This document shows positions 44,801 through 49,172 of a stretch of DNA of 64,000 nt, in pieces. The first letter of the stretch is position 1. Each line of letters begins with the position of its first letter. The stretch is from Margaritifera margaritifera (Eukaryota > Mollusca > Bivalvia > Unionida > Margaritiferidae). The notes below the pieces were generated by a model. It ran no database searches and had not been told where the DNA came from. It saw nothing but the letters and a program-made list of their open reading frames with translations. The stretch covers positions 62,001 to 126,000 of the forward strand of contig JAQPZY010000780.1 of the NCBI GenBank assembly GCA_029931535.1, in the 5' to 3' direction. The position numbers and the translations under genes are program-made.

Positions 44801-47407
44801 GGTGACTTCTTAGTGAGTCAGATCCGTCTGAAGGGGTGACTTCTTAGTGAGTCAGATCCGTCTGAAGGGGTGACTTCTTAGTGAGTCAGATCCGTCTGAA
44901 GGGGTGACTTCTTGGTGAGTCAGATCCGTCTGAAGGGGTGACTTCTTGGTGAGTCAGATCCGTTTGAAGGGGTGACTTCTTAGTGAGTCAGATCCGTCCG
45001 AAGGGGTGACTTCTTAGTGAGTCAGATCCGTCTAAAGGGGTGACTTCTTAGTGAGTCAGATCCGTCTGAAGGGGTGACTTCTTAGTGAGTCGGATCCGTC
45101 CGAAGGGGTGACTTCTTAGTGAGTCAGAAATGCACTTTGGAAATATAAACAAGCCAAACTGGATAGATAGATAAGAAAAATAAACACAAAACCAGTGTAA
45201 AATACAATTATATTATTTAGTGAAATATGACACAAATAAATTGACAACTTACAATTTGTCCATCTTTGTGTAATAAAATCCGTTGAAATACATAATGCTG
45301 GACATTTTAAATCCATTTATATGATAAATCCAGGAATTCAATTATAGGTCACATACCGGTATAAAAATGGAAGTACAGAATGATCCGATTCACAATATCC
45401 CCCGTAATATGTTAATTCCACACGTCGTACAAATAAACAATGAAAGTTAAGTCCATTTTTTTGTGATTCACGGTATCCTATAAATGTCACTATCTAATGT
45501 CATCTGGTACAAAGTCCACGAATTAATCCTCATTGTCTGATAAAGTTCTGAAATCCTACATCGTCGTCTAGTCATCGTAAATCTCGTCCGACTCCGATTC
45601 TCGGCTTTACTGTCATATGCGGGTGCTTATGCAGAGACTGAGCTTGGGCTCTGTGAGAAACACTTTGATCATAAAGTCAGAAATCTATTAAAGACTGCAA
45701 CTGAACACATGTCAATTGTGCGGCAAGATCACAGGGAGTTCAAATAGCCACCCTCTGTTACTTGGCACTGAACAAGTATCAAACTAGTGGCATGATCAAA
45801 GGGTTGTCACGTGGGAAAACAAAGAGTGTGGTGCCTTTACAAGCTAAGGGATTAAGGTCAAAGTATATGCACAGGAAGTTGTAGAACTCTACTTGGCACT
45901 GAATAAGTATAGATTGGCGGCTCGATCAAAAGGATTGTCAACTTGAAAACAAAGTGAGTCCCTTTAAAAGCCAAAGGCTTATCAGACCACGTGCACTGGC
46001 AGATAACTTGGGAAATATCACTTGGGAATTAAATCTGACTTGTGGAAAAGGAAAAGACAAATTAAATCAAAACTTTTATTGCATCAAGCACAGTTTTTAT
46101 ACAGCAAAACACAAATATTAATACAAATACAGGTTGTTCGGACTTGCACGAAAATGAGGCAATATACTTAAAAGTAAAGACCCACGGTAAATATTGACGG
46201 ACACTTCATGTTGCGGTAGGTAGTATTTAATTTACCTGTAATATTTTCAAATTAATAAAATCCAAATAACTGTAGATACATGTATTGTGTAATGAATACC
46301 GTCATAAAACGGATAAACACAGTGCATACCATATATGCATTACTGCATAGGAATAGTGGCATGAAAACGTAAAAATATATGAATTGATAGTATTTGTATG
46401 TACTGCAAACATCTAGAGTTTCCAACAATACCCCAAGATTTTTTTTTTAATGTCGCGCTTATAAGACGACCACAACTCTGCATGAATCGAATTCTAAGTA
46501 AAAAACGTCGACTTATAAGCGAGTATATACGGTATAACAAAATGAATCTATGGTTTTGAGAGTCCCACTGGAAAAATGTAGTTGCATAACATTTTTATTT
46601 TACAATAAATTGAAATATTTGCAAATTGTACAAGCAATTCTCAGCCAAAAAGATTCACTAAACGTTTACTATATCCATCAGTTTCATACACAGTTTTAAA
46701 AAAAGAAACTATTTTTGGGACATGGATGCACCCGCAAAAATGGTCTGATTGGATAGAACAAGATTCTTTCACATTAGCTATATCTTCTTAATTTTAAGTC
46801 TTTTTCAGTCTTCCACCACGAAGTCCTTCAAAAGTGTTTGAGTGGAATACAACGTTCTAAACCAAGAAGAGCACCATAAATCATTCCAAACTTAATGGGA
46901 AAAAGTGTGAATAGAACTTGAGTTAGGTCTTCCCAATATTAATCCTTATAAAATATTTTATTACATATAAGGAAGTCCATCAATAGTTACAGATCAGAAA
47001 CAAAATTGAGTCCAACAGGGGCCATAACTCGTTCACAATCTGAATCAAAGAGGTGTACCTCGAACTTGATGTGTCTCTATTAATCCTCATAAAAATGATT
47101 TCAATGCAAGAAGTTCTTCAGGAGTTATTTAAGCAATGCTCATAGTACATGCAAACTTATAAATCAAATGATTAATAATGATTTTTGTGTCTCAATTCAG
47201 GTCACTCTTGAAACTAAAGAAATTTATCACCATGGGAACAGCGAGATGGCATTCTCCAATCCATGTCATGAAGCGGATTATGAGACCAGTTTCGAAACCA
47301 AGAGCATCAGCGAGGTGTCTGATGCTCCAACCACTACTAGTGGTGTGGCATCATTAATAATGGATTCTGATGATGACGGTCAATTCGTTAAGGATAGTGC
47401 TGCGTGA
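1870..47407 (+). CDS. WSC-domain multi-EGF single-pass receptor (23 exons joined, 5' end missing)
   Basis: Joining 23 exons at consensus splice sites gives an uninterrupted frame of 1094 codons plus TGA; every exon phase agrees. Residues are numbered from the first visible exon. WSC domain at about 22-113 with the canonical eight cysteines; about 19 laminin-type/MEGF-like EGF modules at about 144-955, each with a CxCxxGxxGxxC-type end; transmembrane helix about 981-1002 followed by SRKR as stop-transfer; cytoplasmic tail about 1003-1094 ending in an acidic DSDDD stretch. From family knowledge, long EGF arrays of this kind occur in engulfment and scavenger receptors (MEGF10/PEAR1/Draper/CED-1/SCARF), which usually begin with an EMI domain; WSC domains are putative carbohydrate binders. 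A cell-surface recognition role is inferred. No initiator methionine or signal peptide is visible, so the N-terminus is incomplete. An orthologue cannot be named from sequence alone. Confidence 0.88.
2708..2797 (+). CDS. Exon 2: middle of WSC domain
   Basis: Acceptor gtttcag, donor gtatat. Encodes [20 protein letters not shown], the GF/Y..G....ECFC signature of WSC, with the fourth and fifth cysteines. Length 90 nt keeps phase 2 on both sides. Confidence 0.87.
3425..3584 (+). CDS. Exon 3: end of WSC domain and linker
   Basis: Acceptor tttccag, donor gtaaga. Encodes [20 protein letters not shown], the last three WSC cysteines and the CGG.YR.. ending. A proline-rich linker ([12 protein letters not shown]) and a CDEWC segment follow. 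Ends on a codon boundary. Confidence 0.88.
3612..3885 (+). repeat. 44-46-bp minisatellite beside exon 3
   Basis: About six copies of a unit containing ccagtgcctctttgacaa and agcaacattgtgtt, starting 28 nt after the exon 3 donor. Each copy contains an acceptor-like ttccag. Confidence 0.85.
3886..4740. other. Intron 3 sequence, nothing recognised
   Basis: Unique-looking AT-rich intronic sequence between two tandem arrays; no domain or element recognised on either strand. Confidence 0.5.
4741..5940. repeat. 30-bp minisatellite, 40 units in perfect register
   Basis: Forty units of agaagtctgtcctctctgaa plus a variable last third (atattccaat, atatagatat or atattgatat). There is not one insertion or deletion across 1200 bp. 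Because 30 is a multiple of three, several frames stay open on both strands (up to 397 codons on minus); these are not genes. Confidence 0.97.
5945..8497. other. Intron 3 sequence, no gene seen
   Basis: AT-rich intron. TGACGTCA palindromes at 8012-8019 and 8228-8235. A small hairpin-like gcattgctatgcaatg occurs near 7303. No coding homology recognised. Confidence 0.45.
8506..8742. mobile_element. Non-autonomous TIR element (hAT-like MITE)
   Basis: GC-rich 237-bp island. Ends are cagtggcggtgc and, inverted, cagtggcggcgc: 12-bp terminal inverted repeats with one mismatch. Flanks catcaacg (8498-8505) and catctatg (8743-8750) match at 6 of 8 positions, as expected of an aged 8-bp target duplication of hAT type. 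No transposase. Composition differs sharply from its surroundings. Confidence 0.7.
9154..9252 (+). CDS. Exon 4: first EGF-like module
   Basis: Acceptor catcag, donor gtgagt; 33 whole codons. Encodes [10 protein letters not shown]...[14 protein letters not shown], with the CxCxxGFxGxxC end of an EGF-like module. A 5.6-kb intron full of repeats separates it from the WSC exons. Confidence 0.84.
9277..9405. repeat. AAC/AAT microsatellite filling intron 4
   Basis: Runs of AAC then AAT make up more than half of the 229-bp intron between exons 4 and 5. Confidence 0.9.
9482..9653 (+). CDS. Exon 5: EGF-like module 2 and start of module 3
   Basis: Acceptor ccacag, donor gtaggt; starts in phase 0 and ends one base into a codon. 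Contains [24 protein letters not shown] and [10 protein letters not shown], the laminin-type/MEGF spacing. Confidence 0.88.
9820..9998 (-). mobile_element. SINE-B copy (tRNA-derived), minus strand
   Basis: Read on minus: an A-box-like cgactcagtggttagc, a B-box-like ggtttgaattc, a middle with cttggcaaggtgctttattcc, and a tail ggccgtaaaaacacacc. Same family as copies at 25946, 26213 and 34972. Confidence 0.7.
10327..10357. repeat. (CA)n microsatellite
   Basis: Uninterrupted CA run in intron 5. Confidence 0.9.
10472..10826. repeat. 41-42-bp minisatellite before exon 6
   Basis: Eight copies of a unit with aaaatgagaaagttcatttt and ctatttgcattaggca. Two alternating junction forms (agtatc and agatttc) give a higher-order order. 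Ends about 90 bp before exon 6. Confidence 0.92.
10918..10972 (+). CDS. Exon 6: short EGF exon
   Basis: Only 55 nt. Acceptor is a weak-looking ccaaaaaag after a pyrimidine-rich stretch; donor gtaagt. Encodes [18 protein letters not shown], which completes the module begun in exon 5. Both phases fit, which supports this otherwise weak acceptor. Confidence 0.82.
11450..11600. repeat. Two-copy ~62-bp direct repeat
   Basis: Two near-identical copies of a unit with tattgagatcgtacctcgta and a trailing partial copy. Confidence 0.85.
11601..13389. other. Intron 6 sequence, no gene seen
   Basis: AT-rich intron with a (CT)n run at 12175-12249. No exon-like cysteine pattern found before exon 7. Confidence 0.45.
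12175..12249. repeat. (CT)n microsatellite
   Basis: About 75 bp of nearly pure CT. Confidence 0.95.
13390..13538 (+). CDS. Exon 7: EGF-like modules 3-4
   Basis: Acceptor attacag, donor gtaagt. Encodes [32 protein letters not shown] and CSCEDGYKL. The last module runs into exon 8 as [12 protein letters not shown] and lacks the usual GxxG before its final cysteine. Confidence 0.88.
14285..17325. repeat. 24-bp satellite, about 3 kb
   Basis: Roughly 125 copies of taactaccttttactgttat plus attt. Variants (ttgact, ttgccat, tttctg in the middle) recur in blocks; the segments near 14740-15060 and 15890-16210 look like long copies of each other. Fills most of intron 7. Open frames reading NYLLLLYF repeats are artefacts. 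Confidence 0.97.
17724..17863 (+). CDS. Exon 8: EGF-like module 5
   Basis: Acceptor ttttttcag, donor gtgagt; ends on a codon boundary. Encodes [14 protein letters not shown] and [15 protein letters not shown]. The last ~50 nt and the donor are tandemly copied downstream in the intron (see repeat at 17864-18400). Confidence 0.9.
17864..18400 (+). repeat. ~73-bp minisatellite copied from the end of exon 8 and its donor
   Basis: Seven decaying intronic copies follow the true exon end. Each repeats the coding stretch from tggtctatgtcaatgtgggc through cataagtgtgaactt, the donor gtgagt and some 20 nt of intron. Most copies are preceded by ctgtcag, acceptor-like, so a copy resembles a mini-exon. 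Confidence 0.93.
18680..18945. repeat. 48-bp minisatellite
   Basis: About five copies of a unit with tgatttatataatactgatt and atgacatgtagtatataata. Confidence 0.92.
18950..19102. repeat. 22-bp hairpin-forming minisatellite
   Basis: Seven or so units of tatgacatatagtataccatac. Most contain the inverted repeat atagtat-acc-atactat. Confidence 0.9.
19576..19721 (+). CDS. Exon 9: EGF-like module 6
   Basis: Acceptor atacag, donor gtaagc. Encodes [30 protein letters not shown] and CPKWT. Ends two bases into a codon, matched by exon 10. Confidence 0.9.
19722..20632. other. Intron 9 start, no gene seen
   Basis: A 143-codon plus-strand frame (19854-20285) shows no recognisable domain, signal or homology and overlaps an 80-codon antisense frame. 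Treated as non-coding. Confidence 0.5.
20633..20730. repeat. (CA)n-(TA)n microsatellite
   Basis: CA run passing into a long TA run. Confidence 0.95.
21337..21364. repeat. (GA)n microsatellite
   Basis: Short pure GA run in intron 9. Confidence 0.9.
21941..22036. repeat. (CA)n-(TA)n microsatellite
   Basis: CA then about 80 bp of TA. Confidence 0.95.
22331..22450. repeat. (TA)n-(GT)n-(TA)n compound microsatellite
   Basis: A central GT block flanked on both sides by long TA runs; able to fold as a cruciform. Confidence 0.95.
22830..22882. repeat. Short catcat(a/c)aaataca repeat
   Basis: Four or five copies of a ~14-bp unit, catcataaatacatcatcac. Confidence 0.8.
23267..23435. repeat. (TA)n-(GT)n microsatellite
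   Basis: About 86 bp of TA followed by imperfect GT/GC-interrupted sequence. Confidence 0.95.
23552..23686. repeat. 26-bp minisatellite
   Basis: Five copies of ttaatgatccatataattct-taatcc. Confidence 0.92.
24335..24527 (+). CDS. Exon 10: EGF-like module 7 and half of module 8
   Basis: Acceptor ctttcag, donor gtaagt; the longest EGF exon at 193 nt. Encodes [34 protein letters not shown] and [10 protein letters not shown]. Confidence 0.9.
24745..25150. repeat. ~37-bp minisatellite in intron 10
   Basis: Ten or so diverged copies of ttaaatcctccgagttggtc-tactggtttaggtctcc. Confidence 0.88.
25603..25755 (+). CDS. Exon 11: EGF-like modules 8-9, GC splice donor
   Basis: Acceptor ccacag. Encodes [23 protein letters not shown] and GTCICQ. 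Reading on reaches an in-frame TAA 21 nt past the exon end, and no GT donor of quality lies nearby. The best donor is CAG|GCAAGC, a textbook GC-AG intron site that keeps the frame into exon 12. Confidence 0.8.
25946..26130 (-). mobile_element. SINE-B copy (tRNA-derived), minus strand
   Basis: Left end ggtttggttttttacgacac is the complement of the family tail (gtgctgtg..aaaccaaacc). The middle ccaaggacacac and the right end with accaccgagcca correspond to the core and A-box region. Lies about 80 bp from an opposite-strand copy. Confidence 0.75.
26213..26390 (+). mobile_element. SINE-B copy (tRNA-derived), plus strand
   Basis: A box gtggctcagggattagc (about 26218-26234) and B box gggctcgaatcc (about 26262-26273) at tRNA spacing. 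Then the core with gggcaaggtactttaccaca and the tail gttgctgtgccataaacacc-aaacc. The best-preserved member of this family in the window. No clear target duplication. Confidence 0.82.
26872..27022 (+). CDS. Exon 12: EGF-like modules 9-10
   Basis: Acceptor ctgtcag, donor gtaata. Encodes [38 protein letters not shown]. Joined to exon 11 the module reads GTCICQ then NVQNCTC, an atypical spacing. A small exon may have been lost or missed between them. Confidence 0.83.
27470..27655. repeat. 62-bp minisatellite
   Basis: Three copies of a unit with atttatgtagtgttgtaaag and tgttatatatagcactttta. Confidence 0.9.
27795..28490 (-). mobile_element. Possible LINE 3' end, minus strand
   Basis: Read on minus, the sequence ends in aataaagttgttattattat, a run typical of non-LTR retrotransposon 3' tails. 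Upstream frames have no clear reverse transcriptase motif. Family unassigned. Immediately upstream of exon 13. Confidence 0.4.
28509..28630 (+). CDS. Exon 13: EGF-like module 11
   Basis: Acceptor ccccag, donor gtaagt. Encodes [30 protein letters not shown] and ADMCD. Ends on a codon boundary before a 7-kb intron of satellites. Confidence 0.89.
28897..28970. repeat. (TA)n microsatellite
   Basis: Long TA run; smaller TA/GT runs lie at 28830-28880. Confidence 0.95.
29262..29385 (-). mobile_element. SINE-B fragment, minus strand
   Basis: Diverged tail (tttggtattttacgaca) and core (ccttggccaaggacacgcc) of the SINE-B family; the tRNA-like head is degraded. Confidence 0.5.
29676..29996. repeat. 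45-bp minisatellite
   Basis: Seven copies of cagtcatgcaagactggaca-aggtgtaatacttatcctct-ataac, nearly identical, suggesting recent expansion. Confidence 0.95.
30130..30312. repeat. 39-bp satellite, left block
   Basis: Four to five copies of ttatgtatttaaaactatat-gggtgtattaacaatatag. Interrupted at 30313 by a probable solo LTR and resumed at 31180. Confidence 0.95.
30313..31179 (+). mobile_element. Probable solo LTR, 867 bp
   Basis: Begins TGTTAC and ends GTCATAACA (TG...CA with TGTTA/TAACA inverted ends). It is flanked by the direct repeat CAAT at 30309-30312 and 31180-31183. Removing the element and one CAAT restores the 39-bp unit exactly in register. Contains a TATA-like actataaataag at about 30660-30672. 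No coding region or second LTR, hence a solo LTR. Superfamily unassigned. Confidence 0.72.
31180..32940. repeat. 39-bp satellite, right block
   Basis: About 45 copies. Copies before ~31910 are mostly gggtgtattaa(t/c)aatatag. Copies from ~32110 to 32720 are a gggtatattagcaatatagt-catgtctataaa subfamily alternating with the first. Outer copies are most diverged. The 573-codon plus frame and the two minus frames (290 and 234 codons) result from 39 being a multiple of three. Confidence 0.97.
33120..34162. repeat. 63-bp minisatellite
   Basis: About 16 copies of aatgaagagatgcacaccca-tgtcattcaggccttgaatt-gataaggaagaatgtaccat-cat. The central copies are nearly identical and the first few lack the ggaa insertion. 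A 304-codon minus frame is an artefact. Confidence 0.96.
34376..34429. repeat. (TA)n microsatellite
   Basis: Pure TA run. Confidence 0.95.
34972..35115 (-). mobile_element. SINE-B fragment, minus strand
   Basis: Core ccttgcccaaggacacc and, on minus, a B box gggttcgaatcc (complement near 35049-35060) with an A-box region near 35090. The 3' tail is missing. Confidence 0.68.
35526..35595. repeat. (GTAT)n microsatellite before exon 14
   Basis: Seventeen tetranucleotides, ending 29 nt before exon 14, within the usual branch-point zone. Confidence 0.95.
35625..35806 (+). CDS. Exon 14: EGF-like module 12
   Basis: Acceptor atacag lies about 30 nt after a (GTAT)n run; donor gtaaga. Encodes [26 protein letters not shown] and [14 protein letters not shown]. 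Confidence 0.89.
36204..36288 (+). CDS. Exon 15: EGF-like module 13
   Basis: Acceptor atttcag, donor gtaagc; 85 nt. Encodes [15 protein letters not shown] and [14 protein letters not shown]. Phase matches exons 14 and 16. Confidence 0.88.
36601..36715 (+). CDS. Exon 16: EGF-like module 14
   Basis: Acceptor atgcag, donor gtaata. Encodes [16 protein letters not shown] and [11 protein letters not shown]. Ends in phase 1; from here every boundary up to exon 22 is phase 1. Confidence 0.88.
37397..37655 (+). mobile_element. SINE-A copy 1 (tRNA-Leu-like head)
   Basis: A box ggatggccgagtggtcta near 37407-37424, B box ggttcgagtct near 37469-37479, then a non-tRNA body with gagaaagcttgccagtagct and a tail with gcattaaacccacaaaacca. 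Flanked by a perfect 10-bp duplication ctaaaggaca (37387-37396 and 37656-37665). Confidence 0.88.
38010..38145. repeat. Imperfect (TAC)n microsatellite before exon 17
   Basis: TAC/TGC triplets, about 135 bp, ending near 60 bp upstream of exon 17. Confidence 0.9.
38202..38348 (+). CDS. Exon 17: EGF-like module 15
   Basis: Acceptor gttacag, donor gtaatt; 147 nt, phase 1-1. Encodes [15 protein letters not shown] and [13 protein letters not shown], a single complete module. Confidence 0.9.
38778..38906 (+). CDS. Exon 18: EGF-like module 16 (129-nt cassette)
   Basis: Acceptor attttag, donor gtaagt. Exactly 129 nt, phase 1-1, one 43-residue module ([16 protein letters not shown] to [10 protein letters not shown]). 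Confidence 0.92.
38935..39480. other. Intron 18 sequence, nothing recognised
   Basis: Short local duplication of gtgtactttattgc(a/g)gtaaatt near 39008-39055; otherwise unremarkable. Confidence 0.5.
39629..39757 (+). CDS. Exon 19: EGF-like module 17 (129-nt cassette)
   Basis: Acceptor gtttcag, donor gtcaga. Exactly 129 nt, phase 1-1. Encodes [17 protein letters not shown] and [13 protein letters not shown] 90-bp TA run begins 45 bp past its donor. Confidence 0.91.
39803..39894. repeat. (TA)n microsatellite after exon 19
   Basis: Pure TA run starting 45 bp downstream of the exon 19 donor. Confidence 0.95.
40093..40166. repeat. (GT)n-(TA)n microsatellite
   Basis: Short GT run followed by TA. 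Confidence 0.95.
40180..40600 (+). mobile_element. Possible diverged LTR relative
   Basis: Shares short motifs in the same order with the solo LTR at 30313-31179: ttcattcggaata, aggattatttggaattta, ttctgttacat and an end near acctagagtc. No boundaries or target duplication found; sits between two TA runs. Confidence 0.35.
40601..40641. repeat. (TA)n microsatellite
   Basis: Pure TA run. Confidence 0.95.
40642..41500. other. Intron 19 sequence, nothing recognised
   Basis: Less AT-rich than its neighbours, possibly an old repeat, but no ends, motifs or coding signal identified. Confidence 0.4.
41502..41585. repeat. (TA)n microsatellite
   Basis: Pure TA run. Confidence 0.95.
41821..41860. repeat. 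(CA)n-(TA)n microsatellite
   Basis: CA run passing into TA. Confidence 0.93.
42223..42351 (+). CDS. Exon 20: EGF-like module 18 (129-nt cassette)
   Basis: Acceptor tttccag, donor gtaagg. Exactly 129 nt, phase 1-1. Encodes [16 protein letters not shown] and [12 protein letters not shown]. Confidence 0.92.
42894..43070 (+). CDS. Exon 21: last EGF-like module and juxtamembrane stalk
   Basis: Acceptor ttcacag, donor gtaagt; 177 nt, phase 1-1. Encodes [17 protein letters not shown] and [12 protein letters not shown], then a cysteine-free Thr/Leu/Gln-rich stalk ([16 protein letters not shown]). Confidence 0.91.
43357..43532 (+). CDS. Exon 22: transmembrane helix
   Basis: Acceptor ttttag, donor gtaaac. 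Encodes a ~22-residue hydrophobic helix with small-residue spacing ([16 protein letters not shown]...), then [10 protein letters not shown] as cytoplasmic anchor. Ends in phase 0. Confidence 0.92.
43560..44085. repeat. 33-bp minisatellite after exon 22
   Basis: About 16 copies of catttatattgtacaacctt-gtaatcttgtttc beginning some 30 bp past the exon 22 donor. A variant with cagttagagtgtgc occurs twice, marking a longer duplicated block. Open frames on both strands are artefacts. Confidence 0.96.
44205..44565. repeat. ~29-bp minisatellite, left part
   Basis: Eleven or so copies of gagtataataaaatgagtca-atgcttttt. Broken by the element at 44566; the next unit continues at 46533. Confidence 0.93.
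44566..46532. mobile_element. TIR element of ~1.97 kb with TA target duplication
   Basis: Ends ccgtatatactcgattataa(gtcg) and its inverted counterpart with gctt in place of gatt: 24-bp inverted repeats with one mismatch, flanked by TA on each side. Removing it and one TA rejoins the ~29-bp array. Internally: a 34-bp minisatellite (44679-45125) and a direct duplication around acttggcactgaa(c/t)aagtat near 45759 and 45892. No transposase frame, so non-autonomous. The TA duplication suits Tc1/mariner-like or similar families; the exact family is unassigned. Confidence 0.75.
44679..45125. repeat. 34-bp minisatellite inside the TIR element
   Basis: Thirteen copies of gagtcagatccgtctgaagg-ggtgacttcttagt with few changes. 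Confidence 0.96.
46533..46562. repeat. ~29-bp minisatellite, right remnant
   Basis: One unit, tataacaaaatgaatctatg-gttttgag, in register with the left part once the TIR element is removed. Confidence 0.8.
47201..47407 (+). CDS. Exon 23: cytoplasmic tail and stop
   Basis: Acceptor attcag; 68 codons and TGA. The tail has tyrosines in EIYHHG and ADYETSF, an NP followed by CH (so no NPxY), Ser/Thr-rich DAPTTTSG, and an acidic MDSDDDGQF near the end. I see no classical ITAM or YxxL pair. Phospho-dependent signalling is possible but not demonstrated by motif. Confidence 0.9.
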   Translation, partial: VTLETKEIYHHGNSEMAFSNPCHEADYETSFETKSISEVSDAPTTTSGVASLIMDSDDDGQFVKDSAA

Positions 47408-47479
47408 GGTGTTAAACTCAAGAAAGGGTATAACGCTGCTTGGACTTGTTTTATATTAGTTTTGTTATTTTTAATAATG

Positions 47480-47485
47480 AATAAA
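47480..47485 (+). terminator. Poly(A) signal AATAAA
   Basis: Canonical AATAAA 73 nt after the stop codon of the receptor gene. The 3' UTR would be short. It is the first such hexamer downstream. Confidence 0.6.
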
Positions 47486-47699
47486 AACATGAACTTAGAA
47501 ATATATATATGCTCTAGATTAAAGCAAGTTACATTGATGTCAATTTTGCACAGACTGGTGATCATAAAGTGATATACATCTATTTTAGTACAGCTAGGGT
47601 CATTGCCAGCATCAGGAGCAAAAGTGATACCACATTGCTGTAATGCTTAAAATTAAAAGCTAAAATCATGAGTACTTACAAACATCATTATTTTTATAT

Positions 47700-48275
47700 G
47701 AATACTTAGCTTTGCGAAGTGGACTGGAGTAATTATCACCTAAAAGGAGTTTTCATATGAATACTATGCTTTGAAACAAGGACTGGAGCAACTATCACCT
47801 ATAGGGAGTTTCCATATGAATACTATGTTTTGCAACAAGGACTGGAGTAATTATCATATATGGAGTTTTCATGTAAATACTATGCTTTGCAACAAGGACT
47901 GGAGTATTTATCACTAATAGGGAGTTTCATAAGAATTCTATGCATTGCAACAAGGACTGGAGTAATTATCATCTATAGGGAGTTTTCATACAAATACTAA
48001 GCTTTGCAACATGGACTGGAGTTATTATCCCCTATAGGGAGTTTTCATATAAATACTATGCTTTACAAGAAGGATTGGAGTAATTATCATCTTTAGGGAG
48101 TTTCCATATGAATACTATGTTTTGCAACAAGGACTGGAGTAATTATCACATATGGAGTTTTCATGTAAATACTTTGCTTTGCAACAAAGACTGCAGTATT
48201 TATCACCCATAGGGAGTTTCATAAGAATTCTATGCATTGCAACAAGGACTGGAGTAATTATTACCTATTGGGAGA
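47700..48275. repeat. ~59-bp minisatellite downstream of the gene
   Basis: About ten copies of a unit with gctttgcaacaaggactgga and gtaattatcacctatagggagttttcat. Begins 290 bp past the receptor stop codon. Confidence 0.93.
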
Positions 48276-48299
48276 TTTCACATCATGTAATAGGCCTTA

Positions 48300-49114
48300 T
48301 TAATTATTTTCCTTTCAGTCACTATCTGCGAATTAGGAGTTCATCCTGTTATGCGGACTAAGTTGCATAATTGCCTCTGTGTCTGGAAAAAATATCATTT
48401 TTCAGTGCATGACCAGAAATATATGCAAAATAAATCTTGTTTCTATTGCATTACAAGTATGAAGCTATTATTCCTTTCACAAATAATGGCAGACATGAGA
48501 CCGGTACAAATAATGGCGGACATGAGACCGGTGCAGAAATCTATCAATGAATAGGTTCACTATTTTTTCTAATCCACACCTATTCTAATTTGCAAATTAA
48601 ACTCTTTCCTAAGTGCAAAAAATTGATAATTTGTACTCGTGTATTGTTTTAGATCCAATTAAATTTAAAAATTGAGCTAAATCTAATCAATATTTTTGAG
48701 ATATCAAATTTAAACAATACTACATGTTTTATATATTCAAGTCCAATTGTTGGGAATTTGTCAGGTTTTTTTGTGCTCACCCATGATAACTTGGTTTATC
48801 AATACTGTGTAATAATTTAATCCAGACAACTGTTGCTGATCATAGTTAAAGGGATAAAAGGGTGCTAAGTAAGGTTAATTGATATAGATGAACTATTAAT
48901 TGGATGAGATATGTCCAATTTCGATATTTCCGTTTCTTAAGAAAATGAGAGATCCAATGTTTGGCAAGCCCGCAGTTTTTATTTAACTTAAAAACAAAAA
49001 CCACCTTTCATACTGATCTAAATAATAATGATTAAAAAAATCCTTAACGCAGACAATGATCAAAAATGAGTGGACATATATATATATATATGTGTGTATA
49101 TATATATATATATA

Positions 49115-49172
<58 letters not shown>

